From the NCBI GenBank assembly GCA_028641055.1, contig JAPCYS010003792.1, positions 1-64,000 of the forward strand: a stretch of DNA of 64,000 nucleotides. Direction: 5' to 3'. The translations under genes were made by a program, and so were the position numbers. Shown piece after piece: positions 45,866 through 56,529 of this stretch; the first letter of the stretch is position 1, and each line of letters starts with the position of its first letter. The notes under the pieces were generated by a model, which saw nothing but the letters and a program-made list of their open reading frames with translations, ran no database searches and had not been told where the DNA came from. The DNA comes from Alopecurus myosuroides. Lineage: Eukaryota; Streptophyta; Magnoliopsida; Poales; Poaceae.

Positions 45866-48800
45866 TGTAACATCCCTGATTTTTGGGAAACTCAAAAATA
45901 ACAAAAAAATTGAAACTTTTTTTCTTTCTATTAATGCAAGTCACCAAAAACCAAATGAGGTGCAAGAAACCGAAGGGAATAACACATATGTCAATGATTT
46001 TGGAATTACCAATCCAGTTATGCCCTTGTTCCTTAAACCCTAAAACCTTATTGAAAAATAAGTTTCTTTATATAGAGGGAATATGTTTTTATTAACACAC
46101 CTTTACCCAAAATATTTACAACTCCAATATTAAATTTGAAGATATTTTATGGCAACAAAAATCAAAGATTTATAACCCTTTATAAACTTCTAAGCCTCAA
46201 AAGTATTTGATGAGAATAAAATTTCTTAATAATAACTTTTAGTTGTTATTCCAAGTTTTAAACATAAAGGTGTGAAAATAAAATTCTTTGCTTGATAATA
46301 ACATAAAAGAGGGTTTTGAAAACAATATTATGACTTGTGGTTTTATTCTAAATTTTACTGATAAAAAATATTAATTATTTGATATGACCTAATTAAATAG
46401 CATTAAGTTAATACTAGTAAATCCTTCTTATCGTAAAATTATAAAATGTGAAAAAGGTTTAAAAATTGATTTCCAAAAATAATATATGACATGTAAAATG
46501 TCTCTGAAATTTTATTTAGACAATAACATCAATTTATTATTTTCTAAATTTTAAAATAGCCTTAAAGTAATATTCGTGTTTTATTTATATTTTCAAAATA
46601 TAAAATTGTGAAAAACAAGATGAAATAACTTTCAAAATTATGTTTTCAACATTTATAATGTCACTAAAATTTTAATTGACCAATAACTATGTTTTATAAA
46701 AAAATTAAATTAAAATCACATTAAGTGACTATTAAGTAATTATTCAAATTTCTAAAATTCAAAAATAAAATATGTTGGTTTGTTTTCAAAAAACGGTATT
46801 GTTGGAAAGTATTGGAAATTTCAAGAATTTAGAAATTTGTTTCATGTCATTTGGATATTTAAAACAGAAGTTATTAAGGTTTTTATTTAATAGGAAAAAG
46901 AAAAGAAAAATAAAAAGAAAAGATGACGTCAGCTGACGTCATCCTTCTTCTTCCTCCCAAAAGGAAAGCCACGGCCGTTTGGATGAAAATCTCGCCATCG
47001 AATCAAGGCCATTAAGGTCGTGTTTCCCCTCCCCTCTCTGCATCTATAAAAGACCCCCGAACCCCTCGTCCTTTTCCCCCTTCTCGTTCTCCATTTCGTG
47101 GCCCGAGAACAGCAAATTTGCTTGCCGGAGTTCCTCTCGGCCGCTGCCGTTCTTCCTCCATTTCTGGCAAGGTGAACACATCCCGGAGCACATGATGCCT
47201 TCCATCCTCTTCCTCTCGTCCTTGCGCATCTCACCGTGCTCTACACGATTTTTGTTTGCAGTATAACGCCGCCGCCATCCGCCCCCGAGGTTGCCGGAGC
47301 CCCGACGAGCTCCATCTGCATCGCGTGGATGAACCACGACGCGGGATTTCTTACCGCCACCTCCATTCTCCCCGCCATGCTACGCTGAGCCCCGTGGTAG
47401 TCTCCGTTGAGCCCAGGGACCACCGGAGAAGCCCCGCCGTCCGTTCCCGAGCGCAACGCCGCCTTCAGCCTCCATTTCCGGCGAACCACGCCGCTCTGTA
47501 AGCCTCCTTGATCCATGGCCGTTCGATCGGATCCCTACGGCCTAGATTAGATCCACCCCGAAGGGGTACGCCACCGTTAGATCTGGATCTAACGATCCAG
47601 ATCCATGACTTATCCACGTTACCTCGCCCAGTCAATTCGCCACGTAGACGCATAGTCAGCACACCTAGCCAATCATAGCATGCCACCTGGCCACCCCTTT
47701 AATTCGAATATTTCTCCCGGTAGAATTTTTGGCAGATTTGCAGAAAAGCCCCTGCAACTTCAAATCATCATATCTTTCCAACCACTTAGCCAAACTTAGC
47801 AATCTTGGACTTTTTGAAAATCCCTGACATCTAGAAACCTTTGGAACTGGACAAATTCAAATTTGACAAACTTAAATTTGTTCAAATTCAAATATGCTTG
47901 TTTGATGAATTTTGGCTTAATTCAAATTATACAAATCCAAAAATTGCAAATAAAATGTTTTTGGAAACCTTAGGATGTGTACTTTCGTATCCTCTGTCCC
48001 AAAATAAAAATTGAATAGATTAAAATTTATTTTAGAATTAATTGGTACATTTGAGTATTTTGGACATAGATTTAATTCTATAAATAATTTCAATATAGGT
48101 CCTTTTGCAAAATTGCTCCATTTGATAACCTTGAACCAGAAACAACCTTGCCCAACCATTTTGGACATCCTTGGACCATGGCCATGAGTATTTGACCAAA
48201 AACCCAACATAGTGATACATCCATTTTTCACCATGTCTTAGGAATTGTTTTCAACTGTTATTCATTGATGTTGTGTGTATTTGGAGCCATGCCAAGTCCT
48301 TAGAATGTGTCAATCACATATAGTACCAAGTAGTGAAATTTAGTTTTCTATCTACTTCTCCACTCCCCTTTCATGCATCAAGAAATCATCAAGTTAGCGA
48401 AATGGAGATCAAGACTCAAGCACCAGAAGAAAACTTCATCTTCATCTTGGTGACAACATGAAGAGCTACAAGGAAGATCAATGAAGAAGTTCTGAAGAAA
48501 AGACTTGGACTCCACACCTAGAAGAAACTCAAGGAAGTACAAGTGTGAAGAAATCCAGAAGAAAACATCTCCCTCTATCCTTCTATCTTTCTTCATATTC
48601 CCATCTTGACTTAGTGGTAGTTTGTGCCCATACTACCTTGGACCAACTAGTGATAAGCCATGAAGAACCTACCAACACCAAGAGAAGAATCAATCCAAGG
48701 AGGAAACTACAATAGAAGCATGAAGATAATATTCAAGAAGACAAGCATGTGAAGACTTGGAGCCATCCACACAAGTTGAAGAATAACAAGTTGTTTTTGT

Positions 48801-49969
48801 CCAGCCCTTGACCCAAATGGAAAAGACCAAGACTTTAACTTGTTATATCCTTTGTTATGAAGTTAGTTGAACCTAGACCTAGCCTAAACCAAAATGTAAG
48901 GACTAAGTTAGATCACTCAAATGTTTTGATGAAAATAACTAAGTGTTACACCTTGTGTTGTGATACTTTAGTTAAATTAGTGAGATCACCTTGGTGAACT
49001 CTTGGAACCTCTTAGACAAATATGTTTTCAATAAAGTTTAATCACTACAAACTCAACCTAGACATCCTTAGTTAACTCTTGGAAAACCCCTTAACAAGTA
49101 TTGAACAATGAGGGAATGAATCTTTCAAACTCAAACATTGAACTTGTCCTAGCCAACTTGGTCCAACTCCTTTGTTATGTTATTTGCTCTGGTTGTTTTC
49201 TCCACTTATGTGTTTGATTGCTAGGATGCTTGTTTATTTTGTTATTGTTTTCTCCGGGTGTATAGGATGTGTGGGATAATTGAAGACAAAGGGTGAAAGT
49301 GCACAACCTCTGCAGAGTCAACAAACTAAGATCTTAGCTGTGTCCCCGGTTATGGACAACTATGAGCAGCTGGACAAGGATTGACGGAAGAATCTCATCA
49401 CCAATTTCAATAAGTAAATTTTTGACCAAGTGAACAATATTGTGGTGCTTGGATCTTAATCCAATGTTGCCACCCTTTGAAAAGAAAAGTTTGTTTTACA
49501 AAAGAGATAGGACAAAACTGTCTTTATGCAAACTTAGCCAAAACTCCACTCAGCCAAATAAGCATGTAGTATTAGTCTTGCCATTTATATCCACCATAGT
49601 GGTACTTGTCAATACATTAAATTGTATTGACTCCCTTGTGGCTGCATATTCCATATTGCAGATGTTTCTGAAGACGAGTGAGGATTTCGTTTAGGATCTC
49701 AAGACTATCGCCAACATGTTTTGCCTGTGGCACATGAAGAAGATGGGCTCAATGTTGTGCTTTGTTTTCCGCTGTATATCTTTGTTTTCTGCTAGTCTTC
49801 TAAGACTATGAAAGTTGTAATCCTATTTTGTAAACACTGGACCATGCGATGTAATAGAATTTTATGCATTTCTATGATATTTCATTTTGTACTGTGGTAC
49901 TAGCAATTGATCCAGGGATTAGCAGAATAACACAGGTATTCCATCTTTATTAAAAGTTGGGATGCTACA
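45866..49969 (+). repeat. 3' LTR of LARD-B
   Basis: 4104 bp, TGTAACATCCC to GGGATGCTACA, aligned with the 5' LTR except for the missing segment. The promoter is repeated: palindrome at 46922-46943 and TATAAAA at 47045-47051. Confidence 0.9.
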
Positions 49970-49974
49970 ACTGT
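49970..49974. repeat. Target site duplication of LARD-B, right (ACTGT)
   Basis: Matches 39443-39447. Confidence 0.95.
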
Positions 49975-52406
49975 GTTACCAAAACCGTTCATTCCGGTAC
50001 ACATTCTTCGTCAGAGATTTAGGTTCATATCAAAGCTCTCAAGACCATATCGGTTGCTCTGAAAAGCAAGATTCCTTTTAAACTCTGAGACATACCGGTA
50101 GGTTGTGATATTCTGGTTGGCTTTCCATAAGTATCTCCAGGTGGTCACCTGACCGTGATGTCTAAACAAGGGTTAGTTTGAACCACTCCTTTCTCCAAGG
50201 AACCCTGCTGGATATCCTGGACTAGTTGGATGAGCCTAACCACTAACTTGGAGAGTTGAAAGACAAGAGCTCTTCTTAACTTGTTCCTTCGCAATGGGAT
50301 GTCTAGTTCCTTTGCGTTAAAGCAGGATAGTATCTCCGTAGTGGACATGCTATCATCCTACCTTGATTTGATTTCATTTGATTTGATTTGGGCTATCGTC
50401 AGATGAAGTCCAGATTCAAGGACTATCCTTATGGTGTTTTCACTCATGGTGTTTTGCCTGAGTACACATTCATGTCCTCTAGCTTAACCGACATGTTTCC
50501 TTGTTCATATACCATATGAATTCCTCTGCTTGGAGTATCGTGATAAGGTGTTATCAAGCCCATCGATGACATTCCTATTTTCTCCAAGTTGCAAGAGGTT
50601 CATGTTGAACAATCCGCACTAATGTTGGAAACTCTCGAGAACCATCTTTGTGTCATCGCAAAGTTGGGTTCTAGATGTTCGAAGTAACCTACTCTGGTTC
50701 ATGTGTTTATGGTGAAAGTTGTCGCCGTGGATCCGAGTAGAGTTTTCTTGTTCCCTCAGAAATAATCCCAACTAGGTCATGCATGTGTGGACTATTCTTG
50801 AGATGGTAGGTTGTTACCTCCATTTATCTAAAAAGTTGCATCCACACCAAGCCACTGACTGATTGTTCATAAGGGAAGAAGCCCAAGAATTTACTTATCT
50901 TTATAATCATGTTCCCAACAAGGACTCTGATGTGTTCTGTTGCAAGAAATCCACGTAGATGCGACCGTATTTCACAAGTTGGTAATACATGAGTTCTGCA
51001 ATCTCGCTCATCTTGTTGAGTGTGGCATCGTAGTCCATATCTTGAGAATCTAGTAAATGTATCTCAATTGTAACCGGTGCAATTCCGCTGATCATACATA
51101 CCGAGTATGGGTTATTTTTCCCACTAAACAGAGTTGAATCTCAAGCAACAATGATGGTTGGTGTTTTCCTCAAGGGTATTGAATTAGGTCTTTTCAGAAT
51201 CCGGCATGGTTGATGTTGTGGTTGACACAATTATCCGGAAGGCCTAATGTCATATCTCTTTGAGTCCGTAAGAACAACCACACTTCATGAGAATTCTTGT
51301 GTGGCTTATTTTAACAAGTTTTTCTCACCGTTCTTCCAAAACCGGAGTTCTATTTTCACTTGATGTACTATAGCAGGTTTGTCATAAGCCTGATATTGGT
51401 ATCTAGAACATCCAGGATAACTTGGAAGTTGATCTTTCAAATATCTCTCTGCTGAACCCCCAAAATCTTTGTTCTAGTGGAAACAAGTTCTTCATGAGAA
51501 CCATCTCGTAGTGTTTTGTAACCACCATTGATCAGTTCCCTTTCTCATGTTTTTCGTACTTGAAGTTCTGATCATCTCACACATTGTGTGAATTGGTGAG
51601 TCACTTCAGCCATGGGGTCTTAACCATGTGGTAGATGTATTGCTACGTACAAACCACAATAGGAAGGAGATTCCTTATTCCTTTCGGTGTTTCAATCAAC
51701 GTCGGTTACCATCCTTATGGTGTGACCAAGAGTTTCTCTTTAATTACGGTGTTCCAACATTCTTTGATCGCTCATATTCTGTCGTGAAGTAACATCCCGA
51801 TCCTCGACAAGGGTTTCAAGAAAACAGTTATGGAATGGTTGAAAGTTCCTTCATCTTCCGTGTCCACCCCGAAGAGTGAACATTATCATGTATCAAATTC
51901 TCTCTGACCACGATTACAGTGTTTTCTCGTGTTTTTCCTCGTATGTGGATATTATGTTTTGGTATCCAAGACAATCCTCTCCATCTTGGTTTTCTGTTTG
52001 AAGAAACCTCGATGTCCTAAGTTGTCCAACCTTTATTTTCCAAAGGGATTTAAAGTCTTATGCAAAGCTCATATTCTAAATCCTTTCAATAACCATCGTC
52101 CATAAACTTGAAACCTTTTCCCAGTTCCTTCCGTTATCTTGATGTGTTTCATCCACGATAACTCTACAGTTCTTTATGAACATTCATGTCATGAGTTACC
52201 CATGAGATACTCGATCTTCGTGAAGGTCAATTCCTAAGAGTTTTTCCCCCTACCTAAGGTTTAGCCGCTGGATATCTTTGCAAGTGGTATGGATCAACCT
52301 CTTTGAGAAGAGAACCATAAGGTTCGAGAAGATCATCCAAACCGGTGTTCCTTCTTTCTTATCCTTCGGGAATCTCGGGACGAGATTCTTGTAAGGGGGG
52401 TAGATT
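49975..52406 (+). other. LARD-A internal region, right part, non-coding
   Basis: About 2.4 kb that continues 39442. No ORF above 67 codons and no gag or pol motif. It ends with TCTCGGGACGAGATTC and GTAAGGGGGGTAGAT, a chromovirus-like polypurine region before the 3' LTR. Confidence 0.6.
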
Positions 52407-52539
52407 TGTAACATCCCAATTTTTGCTAACAAAAGGGTTGTGGTGTTGTGTTCATCTTACACATGCATGAATAAAAAATTTAATCATGTTTGAACCAATT
52501 TAAAACTTGAGTTTAAATGGTTTGAGAAAATCCCACAAA
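52407..52539 (+). repeat. 3' LTR of LARD-A, first 133 bp only
   Basis: TGTAACATCCC and the following 133 bp match 34505-34639. The match stops at CCACAAA, where a Helitron 5' end begins. Confidence 0.85.
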
Positions 52540-53636
52540 TCTTTACCTAATAATAAAGACATTAAGGTTTCTGCCAAAATTTTCGTCCAACATAAAAAGA
52601 CAATTATACCCTCCCACCAAACCACATAGTACTGCCCTTTTGCCATTACCGGTTCGCTCTTTTTCCTGTGCGCTCTCCCTGCAACAATCTCTTCACGAGC
52701 AGAACAACCACACCGCCGGCCCCTCAATCTCTGGCCACTAGAGCCGCCGCACCTCCTCCGAGCACTGGAATGGAAGTCCGGAACATCCGTTACATCAAAA
52801 CACCCCGCCCCGTACATTCTTGGTGGCCTTTGCGTGGAACTTGGAGTCCCAAGTAAACTAGATCTGGATCCCTCGTGTAGTTTCTTCCCCTTCTTATTCT
52901 GTCCATGGCAGACGGATTGGAGGCGACGGGAAGTGTTGTGCTCAGATCTGAGGCGTGGTCTTGGCCGCTGCAGCGAGAGGCCGTTCGTTGGCGAGTCGAC
53001 GACCGGGCCGCCGCTGGTTTGGTGCGAGTTGCTGCTGCTCTTGCAAAGGCGATGCGCATCTGTTGAAGGGAATATGAACCACTACTGAATCTCTGATGCT
53101 GACAGTGTTGAGGTACAGTGTAGTGTTGTTGCCCGATTAGGAGAGGTTTGGGAGGTTGGTGCCTCGCTGCGACCTTGTGATTCCTGCATCGGATGGAGGA
53201 CTGGACGTTGTGGTGGAACGGATTGGTGCCGGCATTGCGTGTGCTTCCGTGTGGCTTGGTGTAGTTTCGTTATCTCAGGCGATTGCGTTCAGAGGCACAT
53301 GTCTCCACGGTTGAAATGAGGTATGAAGGGCGAAGCAGAGGTCCTACATCCTCCATGGCGATTCGGCGTCGAGGTGACGCTGCAGTGCTTGGCACGTCAC
53401 ACCGTCCTGGCGAAGCTTCGACGTCTACAAGTCTGTGTGTTCCTGACCATGTATAAGATCTTTTCTTAGCTCGACCGTGTATATACATCTGTATCCCCTC
53501 TGGCAAGGTTACTATACGTGGTCATAAAAGAAAAAAGAAGGCCTGTGAAAATTATTGTGGCTTTCTCGGTTTGTTCAGATTCATGGTTTCTTCACATTTT
53601 GTACGACTCTAATATTTTTTCGCACATTTTATTCTA
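52540..53636 (+). mobile_element. Helitron-A, 5' part
   Basis: Starts TCTTTACCTAATAATAAAG directly after an A, as expected for a Helitron inserted between A and T. The first 35 bp nearly match the 5' end of Helitron-B (TCTATACCTAATAATAAAG). The body is a GC-rich stretch (52.65-53.45 kb) that may be captured gene sequence; I recognise no domain. No matching 3' end (hairpin plus CTAG) on this strand was found, so the element is incomplete or its end is beyond later insertions. Confidence 0.5.
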
Positions 53637-55457
53637 CTAGCATAATGCCCGTGCGTTGCTACGGGATAACAAATATAATAAAAATCTGAAAAAGACAAGA
53701 CACCGTGTTTGCACTATAACGTGTTTGTCATTGTTGCCCCTTTAGATATTGTAGTTCCTTCTTTAACTTTGGAAAATGTTGACCATGATTTCCGTCTAAA
53801 TTGTTGATCACGGTCCCATGATCCAACATTATCCTTAATAGTAAAATACCTCTGCAAAAGGGCGATTTTTTTTGAAATATAACACGTGCTATAGTAATAT
53901 TAATTTATATGATATATTTTTTTCACAACTGCTCAACAAAAAAATACATGCAATCGGAATTGTAAAACTAATGTACTTTTCATGGCGCCATAATTTTAAT
54001 GCGCAAAGTTCCCCCCCACACCGCATTGCTAAAGTCAATGTACAGTCATATCATCAATTGATAGTGGACCCACAAAAATGAGATTTGCATACATATTGGA
54101 TAATGGCTGAAGAGTAATAACGGTGGAGTGTTTTCTTCTCTTCGCTCAAAAAGTAAGTTCATGCATATTTGAAAATTCAGAATCTAATGGAGAAAAAAGT
54201 ATCCAATTGTCCTTCACAAAAAGTGGTAAGAGTAAACCCAACGGCCCAGACTTTTTGTCCGCCAGAAGCTGCGTCGCGTACACCAGAAGAGGGTCGATGC
54301 CGTCGTCGCAATCGTCAAACGTTAGGTTCGCTTTAACCATTTAATATAATATTGAAATTCTAAAACCCCAAAGAAGTCAGCTTTTTTGCGCACAATAAAC
54401 TGTGAATGAAGCATTTTACTTGGTCTAGCCATGGTGATGACCGGGAAGAGTTCGGGGGTTGCCGTCGTGGATCCGGTTTCCGACAAAGGCAGCGCACACT
54501 TGGAAGGCATTGTTCTGCAGGGGTGGGGCGCGCGGTGGACTATGGCGACGACGGGCAAGGAGTTAGGTTGTCGGCCCACAGACCGCCCAGCTTCCTCGGC
54601 GCGAAGGCACAACACAGTCAGCCTCCCGTCGGCCGTATACGCCTACGACTCGGTGCCACCGCGTGAGCCAAGGTCCATTGGTCGAGCGTTACCGCCGCAC
54701 CACGCACAGCAGACGCTACATCTTCCTGCCTCGGGGCTTCGTGCCGGCGGCCGCTTGGTCTTACGTAGGTCGTCCGCTCAAAGTAGAGAGAGGAAGGATA
54801 ATACACGAGAAGAGAAGACGCCAGCGAGCGTGCGGACGTGTGAATGACGATCTCACAGCTGCGTCGTGCGGATGGACGGGTACATCAAGGTGGAGACCGT
54901 GGGCTAGGTGTGCGTTGGAGGGCGGGTGCATGAACGCGGTAGCGTCAATGGCTACCTCGAGGCGGCGGCCGTGCCCCGCTCTGGAGCCCAGGCCTCTTGC
55001 GGAGCTTCGGTTTGGGATGCAGGGATGATCCAGTTTTTTTTTAATCTATCGTGTGTGTTGTCGTACATGTCTTTTTACCGATGGTCCCTGCCGGTTTATG
55101 TACCCATTGTGCGTGCTAGTATGACTCAATCATGGCTTTATTAGCGAGCGAACGTACTGGCTTTCTCGGCGTACATACGGTGTCAGACCATAGGCCCACT
55201 TTAGGCCTTTTGTGACGCAATTTAATTGGTTGGATCGATCGTGGATTCTTGGGAAACAAATAGTATGATGTACCAAGGTTAATTCGAGCGATCCATCACG
55301 CGTGAGGTATGTGCGCGACGTAGACAAAAACCAAAACGTTTTTTCACTTACCGGTGGCAGGGTGGGTAATTTGTGTCTAATTTTAGGGGTAATTTCTATG
55401 ACCTACCAAACCAAACCAAACCAGGGAAGCCTTAACGCCTTTATTATTAGGTATAGA
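53637..55457 (-). mobile_element. Helitron-B, complete non-autonomous Helitron (1.82 kb)
   Basis: On the minus strand it begins TCTATACCTAATAATAAAG (55457) after an A and ends with the hairpin CCCGTAGCAACGCACGGG, CATTATG and CTAG (53637) before a T. A to T insertion without a duplication, 5' TC, 3' CTAG and a hairpin about 10 bp from the end are the Helitron signature. It has no Rep/helicase. A GC-rich part (54.4-55.03 kb) may be a captured gene fragment, unidentified. Confidence 0.8.
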
Positions 55458-56529
55458 TACTTTTTTTTGCCAATTTTCCTTATCAGAGACAAACATGATT
55501 TATGCTGTATTCCAAAAGTTTTGGAATGTTCTGACTTCGTTCAGCTAGATTGCAAGAACCTGGCAATGTTTTTGTCTATGTTGTATCAAGGAAAAAAAAC
55601 AGTCACAGATTGGGGAGTTTAAAATGCAAGGTGGCGTGGTCATGATATGCCGGTCCATGCATAATAAATTCAGTCTCAGTTTCAAACTGGGGAGTGATAC
55701 AAGCTCACATTAGTTAGTTAGTTAGATTTGTGTGCTGAAAGAATAAGATAATGGAAAACACTTGGTTTCACCCGGGGGAACATTGCGTTCCGTCTCCCGG
55801 GTCGGTGTCCGTTCGATGCGCCCGAGACGTGCGGTCAGATTAGCTCCCATGCCCCCTGTTTTCGCTAGGATTAGGACAACTCCCGTTTGGGTTACTGCGC
55901 GGTTCCCCATTTCTGGCTCGTGCCGTTACGTTCTCTTCGCACGGCGCGGAGGCGGCGACGAAGGCAAGGTGAGCAACGCGGGCGGCGACGAGAGGCGACA
56001 CCGTCGACGAGGTCCCCTTCTGGTGAGGTTCCGCGCGTTCTTTGGTGAGGTTCCTCTCGCTCCCCTCTTCCTCTCCGGCGAGGTCCCCCTCTTCCTCTCC
56101 GACGACCGCACGTAGTTAGGGTACCGCGAGCGGCGGCGAGAGGCGGCGCTGTCGCGGGTCCGTGCGCACTCCGGCAATGGCTCCCGTGCCCCAATCTTCC
56201 TCTCAGGTGCCCCCCCTGCCCGCGCCCACCTTTGCCCTGTTTTTGCTCCATCTCGGTGGTTCCGAGCAGATTTAGGTGTTCCTGCCCTGTTTTGTAGCAA
56301 TTGTTGGAGCAAATTGTGTAGCAGATTTTAGCCTTTTTGAGCAGATTTAGGTGCTCCACTGCAGTCCACCCCCCTGTGCATGTCCCCTGTTTTGCAGCAA
56401 ATTTTATTTTTAGTTGGAACCGTATGTGCAAGTAGATTTAAATCTGAAATTCATCTATGCTTTTTGCAGGCAATTTGTGTACTGACTGGGCCTCATATTA
56501 TATCTGCTAGCAATCTCTAATTAGCATCA
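55458..56529. other. Region between Helitron-B and the Ulp1-like gene
   Basis: 55458-55740 is AT-rich with a GTTA microsatellite (55712-55727). An imperfect inverted repeat with arms ACCCGGGGGAAC (55770-55781) and GTTCCGTCTCCCGGGT (55787-55802) marks the start of a GC-rich stretch. This stretch holds repeated 'ggcgaggt-cccct' phrases near 56010-56100 and is probably the 5' UTR of the Ulp1-like gene. The left MULE end may lie here, but it cannot be proven without the right end. Confidence 0.4.

Larger units (their letters stand above)
39448..49969 (+). mobile_element. LARD-B: complete non-autonomous LTR element with giant LTRs
   Basis: The 10.5-kb element has perfect ACTGT duplications, LTRs of 4727 and 4104 bp, a methionine-tRNA primer site (44178) and a polypurine tract before the 3' LTR. 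Its core is only 1691 bp and has no gag or pol domain, so it must use proteins from a partner, probably a Gypsy chromovirus judging by the TCTCGGGACGAGA motif near the polypurine tract. It is nested in LARD-A, and the solo LTR at 17170-21390 belongs to the same family. By eye LTR divergence is a few percent, so it is older than Copia-1. Confidence 0.9.
34505..52539 (+). mobile_element. LARD-A: large non-autonomous LTR element, 3' LTR truncated
   Basis: The 5' LTR (34505-38106) starts TGTAACATCC and ends GGTCATGACA. A primer site follows at 38112, and a polypurine region precedes a second TGTAACATCC at 52407. After removal of nested LARD-B and one copy of its duplication the internal region is about 3.8 kb and shows no gag or pol domain. 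Long LTRs with a non-coding core are the hallmark of LARDs such as barley Sukkula; the resemblance is structural, not sequence-checked. The 3' LTR is cut after 133 bp by a Helitron. Over those 133 bp the two LTRs differ at about 5-6 positions, so LARD-A is much older than Copia-1. Confidence 0.8.

Noticed and set aside
55712..55727. GTTA microsatellite
   Set aside because: Short simple repeat, noted as context only.
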